A DNA stretch of 37,612 bases from contig CALDFW010000062.1 in NCBI GenBank assembly GCA_937942165.1, positions 1-37,612 of the forward strand. The letters run 5' to 3'. The position numbers were made by a program, and so were the translations under genes. The DNA comes from an uncultured bacterium (GTDB lineage Bacteria > Latescibacterota > UBA2968 > UBA8231). This document shows positions 1 to 8,085 of the stretch, piece after piece (position 1 is the stretch's first letter; each line of letters starts with the position of its first letter). The notes under the pieces were generated by a model. The model did not search any database and was not told the origin of the DNA. It saw only the letters and a list, made by a program, of their open reading frames with translations.

Positions 1-281
1 ATAGCATTGAGCGAAAGGTTTATCGCAATACGCGTCAGGTACGTCCCAACGGCTGAATCACCGCGGAACCTGTCCAATGACTCGTAAAAGCGGATAAACA
101 CTTCCTGCCCCACGTCTTCGGCCTCAGCACCGGCGCCGAGCATACCTACTACGGTAGCCGCAACCTGTCCCTCATAACGTTCCACCAATTGGCGAAAGGC
201 ATGACCATCGCCCGTCTTGGCACGCGCGATCCACTCCATATCGGTGGACAATGACTCACCCATACCTATTGGACAACCCAT
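1..281 (-). CDS. ECF-type RNA polymerase sigma factor (N-terminal part, cut by window edge)
   Basis: Reading leftward from an ATG at 281 gives 93 open codons that run off the window. The protein has a short lead, then a sigma-70 region 2 pattern: FRQLVERYEG, then AEDVGQEVFIRFYESLDRF, then FRGDSAVGTYLTRIAINLSLNA. The DVxQEVFxRxY and W/Y-LxRIAxNL signatures are those of extracytoplasmic-function sigma factors, which bind core RNA polymerase and the -10 element. Region 4 lies outside the window. A GAAGGA sequence lies about 13 bases before the ATG; a second in-frame ATG at 263 is possible. Any anti-sigma gene would be to the left and cannot be seen. It is divergent from hemA, with a 301-base gap between them. 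Confidence 0.85.
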   Translation of the reverse strand, partial: MGCPIGMGESLSTDMEWIARAKTGDGHAFRQLVERYEGQVAATVVGMLGAGAEAEDVGQEVFIRFYESLDRFRGDSAVGTYLTRIAINLSLNA

Positions 282-582
282 CGTCCGTTTTCATTCCTTC
301 GCTCTGCGCTCATCACAGCGTTCTACCTATTGCAGCGAATCGCCTCTCCCAACTCGGCGGGCATACACTCCAAAATAGACGGGGACATACGACACAGACA
401 GTCTTATTTTAGAGAGGCGACCGCTATACGCTTCACCACTTCGCAAAAGAGGTGGCTAAATCCGATCTCTACGGGCGAGACGAGACGGCTCAGCGCGTAG
501 AGAATATACTGGCCGGCGTTGTTATTAGCGGTGTTTTTCGTACTTTCTGTGCGTCATCTTAACCTGTGAAAAAAACACGTCG
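282..582. other. Divergent intergenic region between sigma factor and hemA
   Basis: This 301-base stretch separates two divergent genes and must hold both promoters. I see no ORF with a credible start, no strong hairpin and no convincing paired -35/-10 boxes. AT-rich patches near 408-417 and 508-514 are the only candidates. Confidence 0.4.
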
Positions 583-1872
583 ATGCAGATTCTCACCCTC
601 GGCTTAAACCACCATACGGCGCCGGTAGAAATACGCGAACGGCTCGCATTCCCCGAGAACGACCAGCCACAGGCGCTGACGCGCCTGCTGGAGGAGTACG
701 GCCTCAGCGAAGCGGCTATCCTTTCGACGTGTAATCGCTCAGAGCTATATGTCGCAGTCGACGGCGAACGTGGACTGGACGGTGCGCAGCGCTTCCTTGC
801 GGACACTCGGGCCGTTGACGTGCAGCAGCTACAGTCGCACTTCTACACCCTGCGCGGCGAAGACGCCGCCACGCATCTATTCCGCGTGGCCTGCGGCGTC
901 GACTCGCTCGTTTTGGGCGAGTCACAGATACTCAAACAGGTGCGCACAGCGCTCGACACGGCGCAGCAGCACGGTTCGGCGCGCCTCTTGCTCAACGAAC
1001 TATTCCAGCGCTCACTGCGCACCGGTAAGCGGGCGCGCAGTGAAACAGACATCGGCCGAGGACACCTCTCTATCAGCACGGCAGCCGTGGAACTGGCGGG
1101 TCAGGTATTTGACGATTTGGAGGCCTGCCACGCCATGCTGCTGGGCGCTGGTGAAATGGGCGAATTGACGGCGCAATACCTGGTCGACGCCGACGTAGCG
1201 TCCCTGCGCGTGGCCAACCGAACGCTGGCCCGTGCACAAGAGCTTGCAGCGCGTTTTTCGGGTCAGGCAGTCGACTTTAACGATCTGGCTAACCAGCTAG
1301 CAGAAACCGACATCGTCCTCTCATCGACATCGGCTCCCGGGTTTGTAGTAACCCCGCAAATGCTGGGCCAAGCCATGCAACAGCGCCGCGGTCGGCCCAT
1401 CTTTCTCATAGACATCGCCGTCCCGCGCGACATCGACCCAGCCGTGCGAGAAATTGACAACGTCTTTCTTTTTGACATTGATGATCTACAGCAGGTCGTG
1501 GCCAGTAACAAGCAGGAGCGCGAGCGCGAGATTGCCAAAGTCCAGCTTATTATCGAAGACGAATTGCGCGATTTTCTACACTGGTTTAATGCGCTGGGAG
1601 CGGGGCCCCTGATTCGCGACTTGCGTCAGCGCGCAGCCGATTTACAGCACGTCGAGCTGCAGCGATGGAATGCCAAATTAGAGCGCCTATCCGAAGAGGA
1701 CCGCAAGCTGGTCGAAGGTATTTTGCGCGGCTACGCCAATAAACTCCTGCACGAACCCTTGGTGCAGGTACGTCAATTTGCCAACGATGACGACAGCTAT
1801 ATTCGCCTCGACACCGTGCGACGCCTCTTCGACCTAAACAATGGAGCCAACGGCTCAACCGAGGGAGACTAA
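583..1872 (+). CDS. hemA: Glutamyl-tRNA reductase
   Basis: It reduces glutamyl-tRNA(Glu) with NADPH to glutamate-1-semialdehyde, the first committed step of C5-pathway tetrapyrrole (haem) synthesis, in the cytoplasm. The N-terminus LGLNHHTAPVEIRER and the catalytic loop STCNRSE are diagnostic. The nucleophilic cysteine is residue 50, the same number as in E. coli. ESQILKQVR follows near residue 112. The Rossmann motif LGAGEMGELTAQYL lies near residues 187-200, and the C-terminal helical dimerisation domain is complete. At 429 aa it is full length for the family. The ATG at 583 places the MxxLxLGLNHHTAP start correctly, although no strong ribosome-binding site precedes it. The next gene starts 5 bases after the stop, so the two are probably co-transcribed. 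Confidence 0.97.
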   Translation: MQILTLGLNHHTAPVEIRERLAFPENDQPQALTRLLEEYGLSEAAILSTCNRSELYVAVDGERGLDGAQRFLADTRAVDVQQLQSHFYTLRGEDAATHLFRVACGVDSLVLGESQILKQVRTALDTAQQHGSARLLLNELFQRSLRTGKRARSETDIGRGHLSISTAAVELAGQVFDDLEACHAMLLGAGEMGELTAQYLVDADVASLRVANRTLARAQELAARFSGQAVDFNDLANQLAETDIVLSSTSAPGFVVTPQMLGQAMQQRRGRPIFLIDIAVPRDIDPAVREIDNVFLFDIDDLQQVVASNKQEREREIAKVQLIIEDELRDFLHWFNALGAGPLIRDLRQRAADLQHVELQRWNAKLERLSEEDRKLVEGILRGYANKLLHEPLVQVRQFANDDDSYIRLDTVRRLFDLNNGANGSTEGD

Positions 1873-1877
1873 ACGTC

Positions 1878-2735
1878 GTGACTACGGCATGTGTCCTAAC
1901 TCTAGGCCTCTCGCTCGTTCTCTACCTAGCGGCCACGCTCTTGTTTCAGGGTTCCTTCCTGCTGCGTAAAACGGGATGGGAATCACTGGGACGTCGCGCG
2001 CTTCTGGTCGGCGTCTCAGTGCACGTATTTGGCATGGTGCTACACGCCACCCTATCCGGTCAATCACCCTTTTCTAGCCTGCTGGTCATTATCTCTTGGC
2101 TGATCATAGCGCTGCTTGGTGGGGCGCTGCTAGCGGAACACTATACGCGCGTGCGCTATCTGAGCCTCTTGGCGGCTCCGCTGGCCTTTCTCGCCCTCCT
2201 CTACCCAATGCTCATGCCGGTAGAACTGGCCAATAGAGACCATGTGCTGGTCCAGTATCCCTGGCTCGGCGTGCACGTCGTGCTCTCTCTGTTGGGATAT
2301 GTCGGCTTCGCGCTCGCGTTTTGCACGGCCGCGGCCTATTTGCTGCAGCAGCGCGCGCTCAAGCGCGGCCGTCTCAACCACTATCTGCCCGCACTAGACA
2401 CCTCGGCAACTGCGACCTTTCGCTTTGCCGGGATCGGATTCTCTATTTTCACATTGGGCTTGGGGATGGGTATTATCTGGATGTTTGGCGCACCCGGTGC
2501 GCACCTGCAGGGACCCGACACCAAGATATGGATGGCGATCCCCCCGTGGGCTATCTTCGCCTACTACCTATACGCGCGCGGCATCCATCGACAGCAGAGC
2601 AGTCGCCTCAAGTGGGTTGTAATCGTCGGCTTTATTCTCGTCCTCGCCAACCTCTTTGGCGTGCGCCATAACTTTGGCGAGCAAACACCCAATACGCAGA
2701 GCCAAACCGCCTGGAGCGTGCTCCACCTCACTTAG
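1878..2735 (+). CDS. Cytochrome c assembly / HemX-type membrane protein (CcsA family)
   Basis: This 285-aa integral membrane protein has about eight hydrophobic segments (roughly residues 4-26, 38-58, 65-90, 96-116, 126-152, 184-206, 218-234 and 246-262). The gene begins with GTG at 1878, with GGAG inside the end of hemA as its ribosome-binding site. The layout hemA followed by a CcsA-like 8-TM protein matches hemA-hemX in Bacillus and ccsA-type genes next to hemA in other phyla. Such proteins affect glutamyl-tRNA reductase level or handle haem for cytochrome c maturation. Histidines within the membrane part (HVFGMVLH, GVHVVLSL, RHNFG) fit haem handling. The canonical WGxxWxWD haem-binding motif of true CcsA is absent; in its place is GMGIIWMFGAPGAHLQGPD. 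HemX-like is therefore the better label. No ccsB/ResB partner is in the window. Confidence 0.75.
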   Translation: MTTACVLTLGLSLVLYLAATLLFQGSFLLRKTGWESLGRRALLVGVSVHVFGMVLHATLSGQSPFSSLLVIISWLIIALLGGALLAEHYTRVRYLSLLAAPLAFLALLYPMLMPVELANRDHVLVQYPWLGVHVVLSLLGYVGFALAFCTAAAYLLQQRALKRGRLNHYLPALDTSATATFRFAGIGFSIFTLGLGMGIIWMFGAPGAHLQGPDTKIWMAIPPWAIFAYYLYARGIHRQQSSRLKWVVIVGFILVLANLFGVRHNFGEQTPNTQSQTAWSVLHLT

Positions 2736-2777
2736 AACGCGTGCGCTGGCCATCCTTCTCTTGCACTGCGTCATGTC

Positions 2778-2792
2778 GCATCAATATGATGC
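2778..2792. promoter_or_regulatory. Perfect 6+6 palindrome, possible operator
   Basis: GCATCA-ATA-TGATGC is a perfect inverted repeat with a 3-base centre. It lies 43 bases after the hemX-like stop and about 170 bases before the DUF2892-type gene. It could be a repressor site or a small hairpin. There is no U-run after it, so it is not an intrinsic terminator. Confidence 0.25.
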
Positions 2793-2964
2793 ACTGTTGC
2801 AGCTTCTCCGTTACAATTCAAGTCACCAAACCGACCCCAAAAAACTAAGTGTTTGTTTTATATAAACCTGTGCGACCCAACGTCACGCCATACGCGCTGG
2901 CACAGATCTTGCCATAATGTATGCGTCTAAAGCCCTCTACTCTACTCAGCTAGGAGCACACATC

Positions 2965-3153
2965 GTGAAACGCGAACGTTGGATTCGCCTAATTGCCGGC
3001 ACATTCGTCATGACGAGCCTGGCACTAGGCCATTTGGTCAATCCCTATTTCTATCTCTTTACCGCCTTTGTAGGTCTCAACCTTTTCCAATCGTCGCTTA
3101 CAGAGTGGTGTCTGATGGAAGACATTCTACGCAAGATGGGCATTGAAAGTTAA
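2965..3153 (+). CDS. DUF2892 (YgaP transmembrane domain-like) small membrane protein
   Basis: This is a 62-aa inner-membrane protein. The lead VKRERWIRLIAGTFVMTSLALG and the hairpin VNPYFYLFTAFVGLNLFQSSLTEWCLMEDILRKMGI match the DUF2892 pattern: a basic RxIRxIAG lead, two TM segments, then a WCxx...LRxxGI end. Family members often accompany rhodaneses or sulfur and redox genes; their function is unsettled. I choose the GTG at 2965 because AGGAG lies 8 bases upstream. An upstream ATG at 2917 is in frame but would add 16 unconserved residues and lacks a ribosome-binding site. A 29-codon ORF follows 11 bases later. Confidence 0.75.
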   Translation: MKRERWIRLIAGTFVMTSLALGHLVNPYFYLFTAFVGLNLFQSSLTEWCLMEDILRKMGIES

Positions 3154-3164
3154 GTGAATTGTAT

Positions 3165-3254
3165 ATGAATGAAGTGATCGAACTCGCACTGTTCTCGGGC
3201 GCGTATTTCGCGTTACAGCGCTACCTTCTTCCCCGCTTAGGCGTGCCAACCTGA
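3165..3254 (+). CDS. 29-aa small membrane-type ORF, hypothetical
   Basis: This ORF reads MNEVIELALFSGAYFALQRY then LLPRLGVPT, ending at TGA 3252-3254. It has one hydrophobic N-terminal stretch and a basic, proline-containing end, which is a sensible single-span membrane peptide. It lies 11 bases after the DUF2892-type gene on the same strand, so co-expression is likely. I recall similar ...LPRLGVPT tails in tiny proteins near this family but cannot verify it here. The frame stays open for 22 more codons after the TGA, to TAG at 3321. See the finding on possible recoding. No strong ribosome-binding site is visible. Confidence 0.45.
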   Translation: MNEVIELALFSGAYFALQRYLLPRLGVPT

Positions 3255-3350
3255 ATAGCGCTCACACTTCCGGAGGAAGAAGAAAAAAAGACTACCAACC
3301 GACACGCCAATACGACTAGGTAGTACGCCAGCAGCAGAGCATCAGCCAGA

Positions 3351-4583
3351 CTAGTAGGGCCGCGCTAAAAAGGGAATCTCCATTTCAGCCGCGGTCAGTC
3401 CACCGTGTGAACCGTAGTGCCGCTGTTCAAACTTACCGCGCTCGTACCACCACACAGACTGTCCGGCGTGCGGCAGGATAACCAAATCGCCGATGTGCGC
3501 GTCAAATGCCTCGCTGGGTGGGCCCGGTCCAAAGAGTCCACGCTCTACTAGGTCCGTGCAGCGCAGCACGGAGGCCCGACCGCGCAGGCGCATTTCGAGA
3601 AACGCCTGTGCCTCTTCGATGAGCCCATCATTGATATAGAGAAACAAATCGCGGCACGAGCCGGCCGGAACCAAGAGATCTCCGTACTCGCTGCGCCGCA
3701 GGAAACGCTCTATCCCATCAAATTCAGGCTCTATGTTGAGATAGATCGTCGTTTTGGGGTCGATCTCAGCCATGCCGTGGTCGGCCACCATTAGCAGGAG
3801 CGTATCGCCGTCTAGCCCCTCGCCGAGGATCTGTTCAGCCGTGGCCAAAAAAGCATCTACTTCAGCGTTGATATGAGCCGAGTCGGGGCCGTGCACGTGC
3901 CCGACCTGGTCTATGCCATCGAAATAGAAAAAGAAGTACGATGGATCCGTCTCTTCGCTCAGACGCTTTTTCAGAGAGGTGAGTCCCTCGGCTAGCGTGC
4001 GGTAGGGAACGACGTCTGCTCCGTCGTACGTTAAGCGCGCATAGGGCGACACCAGATGTAGCGCAGGTTGAAACGCACAGGAGCGAATCCCCATTTCCTC
4101 CAGATCGCGATAGACCGTTTGCGTCGGCAAGATTTCTTCTGGCTCTACGTCCTCGAGCGCATTGCGCATCTTGCTGCCGGCAGGAGAGAATAGGAGCGGC
4201 ACGACGATCTGGTCTATCAGCGGCTCATAGTATTGCCATTCGTATATACCGCTCTCAACGGGCGGCATACCGGTGTGAATACAGGTTACATGCGCGGCCG
4301 TTGTGGAGGGAAACTGCGCGGTCATCTTTTCGGCGACGCCCCCTTCGACAAAGCGACGCAAAAAGGGATCCGACCGTAGCCGAGGCTGACAAAAACGCCA
4401 GCCAAACGCATCGATAAAAAAGAGGGCCACCTTTTTCCAACGCCGATCCACGGGCCCGATAAGCTCAGACGAAAGTCCCGAGTGCCCTTGGCCCGTCAGT
4501 GCATAGCGCACCATCTGCGGCAGATCGGCAAATGAACGTCCACCGTACTCCGGCAGCACTACCTCTGTGTCAAACACATCCAT
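3351..4583 (-). CDS. Alkaline phosphatase superfamily protein (type I phosphodiesterase/nucleotide pyrophosphatase)
   Basis: This metal-dependent phosphohydrolase has the fold of nucleotide pyrophosphatase/phosphodiesterase. Visible in order are KKVALFFIDAFGW (first metal aspartate, near residue 52), FPSTTAAH (nucleophile Thr at 94 or 95), FYFDGIDQVGHVHGPDS (metal Asp and His), MVADHGMAEID (DHG metal site) and GSHGGLTAAEMEIPF (last metal His). All catalytic positions are present in 410 aa. There is no signal peptide, so it is probably cytoplasmic, unlike its upstream neighbours. The ATG at 4583 gives a natural start (MDVFDTEVVLPEYGGRS). A GTG at 4640, six bases after the stop of the upstream gene, would add 19 residues and is a credible alternative. 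Longer in-frame starts only read through the other gene. It is the last gene of the leftward operon; the substrate is unknown. Confidence 0.85.
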   Translation of the reverse strand: MDVFDTEVVLPEYGGRSFADLPQMVRYALTGQGHSGLSSELIGPVDRRWKKVALFFIDAFGWRFCQPRLRSDPFLRRFVEGGVAEKMTAQFPSTTAAHVTCIHTGMPPVESGIYEWQYYEPLIDQIVVPLLFSPAGSKMRNALEDVEPEEILPTQTVYRDLEEMGIRSCAFQPALHLVSPYARLTYDGADVVPYRTLAEGLTSLKKRLSEETDPSYFFFYFDGIDQVGHVHGPDSAHINAEVDAFLATAEQILGEGLDGDTLLLMVADHGMAEIDPKTTIYLNIEPEFDGIERFLRRSEYGDLLVPAGSCRDLFLYINDGLIEEAQAFLEMRLRGRASVLRCTDLVERGLFGPGPPSEAFDAHIGDLVILPHAGQSVWWYERGKFEQRHYGSHGGLTAAEMEIPFLARPY

Positions 4584-4645
4584 TCTCCGGTAAAACAGCG
4601 CCGATCCGATGCGCGGTGCATCGACCTGGTCAGCGCTCACTCTTG

Positions 4646-6526
4646 CTAATAAACGATGGAAACTATCCCGGCGCGAGCCCGCCTTCCCACGCCCGCTTCC
4701 ACTCTGACACGATACAAGTACGTGCCGGGCGGCACGCGTCTCCCCCACGCATCTCGTCCATCCCAAATGCGGATATGCCGCCCGCTCAGCTCCTCAGCGG
4801 TCTGTCCCGAGCGTATGCGTCGACCGTCTAGGCTGAATATCTCAAACGCCACGGGTGCCGGACGCGTCAGCTTTAAAACATCGTACGAAACGAGCAGATA
4901 GTCGTTAACGCCGTCTCCGTTGGGCGTTAACAGGGACGTCGTTCCGACGAGCGGACCGACGAGGAAGGGGTCTGCTTCGCGCAAACGCACGGCCAAACTC
5001 CCCCCTAGACTCAGTGGATCAACGTCGCCCTCGCGGGCGAACTGGTACACCGTATCGACCTGCGCGCTTTCCACATCCCTGCGCCGGTCGAGCACGCGCA
5101 CTTGGAACGGAGTGCCGTCAATAAAAACAGCCGCCCGAAAAAAGAGCTGCACAAAGCTGCCGTCCTGCACTACGCGTTCCCACAGATTCACATCAAAGCC
5201 GCCCTCGCGCTCTAGGTCTGCAGTAAAAACGACCGTTTGATCATCGACGCGTACGCTGTCGACGGCAAAGAGCTGAGCCGGTGTTTGCACGCTGAGAAAT
5301 CGAAAACCCGTCGAAGCGACGTCCTCACGCCGCATTTGCAGCGAGAGCACAAACGGCGTCTCGACGCCAGCGTCTACCTGCAGCGGACTAATCTCGGCCC
5401 GCAGTTGGTCGGCAAGGGGACGCGTTGAATATTCGAAGATGAGTCGCTCCAATTTTGCACCGGGTTCGAGCAGACGCACGCGAAACTGTATGTAGCGATT
5501 GGGGCTGGGCGAACGGATAAGATCGCCGTCCACCGTCTCCCACGCGCTCCACTCGGGATTTGGTAAGACGGGACCCTGTTCGAGCGCTCCGAGAATGCCA
5601 TCAACGCCGTCTATGCCCTCCCATACATCGCGAGATTCACGCCGCAGACGCTCGCCTGACTGCACGTAGTAGTGCAGCGGCTCTTCGTCCGGTCCCGTGC
5701 GCGTTTGCAGCACGACGGGAAGATCCTCTAAGCCCACTGCACCTTCGTGGCGCACTACGCCCCATACCGGCGTACCGCTACTGGCCAACAGCGGCTGAGA
5801 TACAAATTCGCCCGTCGGCACCGTGCCGTCTGCATACACTTCGACCTCGGCAATTTCCCAGGGCAGCCCGTTCAGCGGCGCAAAGCGCAGATAGCGCGCC
5901 CGACGCGTGCCCGTTACCTGGCGCGTGCCGGGCCAGTCTATGACGGCTCTATTATTGGGACGCGTGCGCGAATAGCGAATCAGCTGCGAAAAGTCTTGGT
6001 CTGTAATGACGCGTAAAAAACTCAACGCCGTCTGTCGCTGGCCTAGCCCCAGCTCAAAGGACTGGGGAAACGAATCGACGTTATCGCTGTCCAAGCGCGG
6101 AAATATACGCACGCGATTGATGCCGAATACGCCCCCCAAGTCGATAAAGACTTCAACCTCGCGCTCCACGCCCTCCTCGTCCGGATTGAATGCCGTCGCC
6201 ACGTCGCCATCAATCAGCGCCCGAGCCGCGTCTGAGTTCAGTATGGTAAAGGTGTCCGTAAACTCGTCGGGAGCCGTCTGGAGGGGGCGAACACCGCCTA
6301 AATAAGCGCCTCCGCCGCGCTGCACGGCCCGATCGGCGATATTGCGGTCTACCGGCGCCGACCACGTCCAGATAGAATCGGAATCTATCTGCACAAATGC
6401 GCTGGAATCGACAGCGGTATCCCATGGTATACCCGCACTCCCAACGACAAGGCGCAGCTGGGATTCCCCCCGAGACGGCATGCAGCACAGCAGCAGACCC
6501 ATACACAGTGCAATCCGAGTGCTCAT
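4646..6526 (-). CDS. Secreted protein with discoidin-like region and FlgD-like C-terminal domain (626 aa)
   Basis: A signal peptide (residues 1 to about 20, MSTRIALCMGLLLCCMPSRG) leads an exported protein. Residues about 80-235 resemble an F5/8 type C (discoidin) module: VFIDLGGVFGINRVRIFPR and RRARYLRFAPLNGLPWEIAEVEVYADG. A middle beta-rich region carries SPSPNRYIQFRVRL. From about residue 530, TPNGDGVNDYLLVSYD through PPGTYLYRVRV is a FlgD/CHU_C-type Ig domain, and the protein ends in IVY. The same plan occurs in the 632-aa and 841-aa proteins of this operon. Its ATG overlaps the stop of the LRR gene (ATGA). Such domains are known from secreted or surface-attached FCB proteins. No catalytic motif is seen; a structural or binding role is inferred. 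Confidence 0.8.
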   Translation of the reverse strand: MSTRIALCMGLLLCCMPSRGESQLRLVVGSAGIPWDTAVDSSAFVQIDSDSIWTWSAPVDRNIADRAVQRGGGAYLGGVRPLQTAPDEFTDTFTILNSDAARALIDGDVATAFNPDEEGVEREVEVFIDLGGVFGINRVRIFPRLDSDNVDSFPQSFELGLGQRQTALSFLRVITDQDFSQLIRYSRTRPNNRAVIDWPGTRQVTGTRRARYLRFAPLNGLPWEIAEVEVYADGTVPTGEFVSQPLLASSGTPVWGVVRHEGAVGLEDLPVVLQTRTGPDEEPLHYYVQSGERLRRESRDVWEGIDGVDGILGALEQGPVLPNPEWSAWETVDGDLIRSPSPNRYIQFRVRLLEPGAKLERLIFEYSTRPLADQLRAEISPLQVDAGVETPFVLSLQMRREDVASTGFRFLSVQTPAQLFAVDSVRVDDQTVVFTADLEREGGFDVNLWERVVQDGSFVQLFFRAAVFIDGTPFQVRVLDRRRDVESAQVDTVYQFAREGDVDPLSLGGSLAVRLREADPFLVGPLVGTTSLLTPNGDGVNDYLLVSYDVLKLTRPAPVAFEIFSLDGRRIRSGQTAEELSGRHIRIWDGRDAWGRRVPPGTYLYRVRVEAGVGRRARAGIVSIVY

Positions 6527-8085
6527 AGGGCCACCCGCACCTTGGCTTCTTCCAGCGCTTCTAACAGCGCTTCGAGGCCGTCCTCATCGAGCGGATTGTC
6601 GCGCAAGTCCACCGTGACGAGCGCTTGCAGCTCGAGTAACACTTCGATGCGACGCACCTGATTTGCATTGACACGCAGACGAATAAGGCGATTCAAACCG
6701 CGCAGCGGCGTGAGATCTTCCACCTCGTTAAAATCTAGAAAGAGCAGCTCAAGCGAGCGCAAACTTGAAAAGGCCGATATATCGCGGATACCGTTGCGCG
6801 ACAGCTCTAGGGCAGTCAAACTGTTCAGACCGGCCAGAGGCGAAACGTCTACAAGCTGATTCCGCGAAATATCCAACGTCTCCAAACGGGACAGACCGGC
6901 CAAGGGCGAAACGTCTTCTATCAGGTTGTTGGCCATGTCCAGCAGGCGCAGGCGGCGCATGCTCGCCAGCGAAGAAATATCGACGATTTGGTTGCCGTTG
7001 AGGGTCAGGGTCGTTAGGCGCGTCAGGCGACGCAGTGCAGAGATGTCGCTAACCTCGTTGCTAAACAGGCGAAGCGTTTCCAGCAGCACCATATTCCGCA
7101 GCGGCTCGACGTCGACAATGCTGTTGTTGACCAGCGCCAAATTGCGCAGGTTCGTCAAACCTGCAAGCGGAGAAATATCGCGCACGGCCGTATTGTTGAT
7201 CTCCAGACTTGTCAGCTTTTTCAGTTCGGCCAGCGGCAGTATAGAGGTGATACCATCGTCTGCCGAGGAAGCCGTTCCGCGTATGCTGAGCCGCTCGAGA
7301 TTGCTGAGCTGCTCTAGTCCGGCAAGCGAAGCAGTGCGACCGGGCACGTTGAGCAACGTGATGGACCGCAGGTCGCCGAGCGTGAGATCGGCTGTCGGCT
7401 TATCCACAGAGCGACGCACTGCGTCTTCAAGTCGCGGATCCTCAAAGACAATCGCCGGCTCGTAAAAACTCACCTGCAGGTCGCGCTGGCGCAGGGACAG
7501 AACGTCTTCGCTGAGCAGTGGGTTACCCGATAGCTCTACGCTGCGCAGTCGCCGCAGCAGTGCGAGAACGCCGATATCGCGAATGCGGTTATTATCTACC
7601 GTCAGCACCTCTAATCGCGTCAGCGTGCGCAGCGGACCGATATCGATCACTTTGTTATCGTCGAGGTTTAGATGCGTGAGCTGACGCAGGGGCGCGAGTG
7701 ACGAAATATCGCTAACGGCATTACCCGAAAGATCGAGCACCTGCAGGCGACTGAGGGCAGACAGTGGACCAATATCACTCAGCGCGTTGTCCGAAAGATA
7801 GAGTGAGACCAATCCGCTCAGGGCCTCAATACCCTGCAGTGAAACCACGCCTTCCGACCCGGCCTGTAAGGCGCTCAGCGCTGCGAGCTCATCTGTTCCC
7901 AGCGTCCCGGTCGGCTTTTCGAGCGCGCGACGCACCGCCCGCTCCAATCCCTCGTCGCCGAAGTGGGTATGCTCGTAAATCACGTCCTCAGTGATGGAAT
8001 CTTGGCCGACGGACACTTCGCGCTCCGAACAGGCAGCTAAGGCCGTACACGCTAGCACGATCCTCACCAACCACGGCCTTATCAC
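6523..8085 (-). CDS. Leucine-rich-repeat (internalin/SDS22-like) lipoprotein
   Basis: This 520-aa protein starts with a lipoprotein signal: the lipobox is LAAC with Cys19 as the lipidation site. Two LRR blocks follow, each led by a similar cap. Cap one (about residues 44-85) has LERAVRRALEKPTGTL; cap two (about 218-260) has LEDAVRRSVDKPTADL. Repeats of about 22 residues follow the pattern LxxLTxLxLxxNxIxDISPLxxLxx, about five in the first block and ten in the second. This is the internalin/SDS22 type, a curved protein-binding surface. It probably faces the periplasm or cell exterior and binds a protein partner from the same operon. It starts with GTG at 8085, sharing one base with the stop of the upstream gene (TAGTG), and ends in an ATGA overlap with the next gene. 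Confidence 0.9.
   Translation of the reverse strand: MIRPWLVRIVLACTALAACSEREVSVGQDSITEDVIYEHTHFGDEGLERAVRRALEKPTGTLGTDELAALSALQAGSEGVVSLQGIEALSGLVSLYLSDNALSDIGPLSALSRLQVLDLSGNAVSDISSLAPLRQLTHLNLDDNKVIDIGPLRTLTRLEVLTVDNNRIRDIGVLALLRRLRSVELSGNPLLSEDVLSLRQRDLQVSFYEPAIVFEDPRLEDAVRRSVDKPTADLTLGDLRSITLLNVPGRTASLAGLEQLSNLERLSIRGTASSADDGITSILPLAELKKLTSLEINNTAVRDISPLAGLTNLRNLALVNNSIVDVEPLRNMVLLETLRLFSNEVSDISALRRLTRLTTLTLNGNQIVDISSLASMRRLRLLDMANNLIEDVSPLAGLSRLETLDISRNQLVDVSPLAGLNSLTALELSRNGIRDISAFSSLRSLELLFLDFNEVEDLTPLRGLNRLIRLRVNANQVRRIEVLLELQALVTVDLRDNPLDEDGLEALLEALEEAKVRVAL

Noticed and set aside
3267-3279. CTTCC-GGA-GGAAG hairpin as a terminator after the 29-codon ORF
   Set aside because: It is followed by an A-rich run, not T, on the plus strand, and has only 5 bp; on the minus strand the T-run comes before the stem.
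6926-7465. 179-codon plus-strand frame across the LRR gene
   Set aside because: Its Ser/Arg-rich repeats are the complement of the LRR repeats, a codon-bias shadow.
6523-8085. LRR repeats read as a tandem DNA repeat or CRISPR-like array
   Set aside because: The periodicity (about 66 bases) is at protein level only; the nucleotide units are too diverged and there are no constant repeats with unique spacers.
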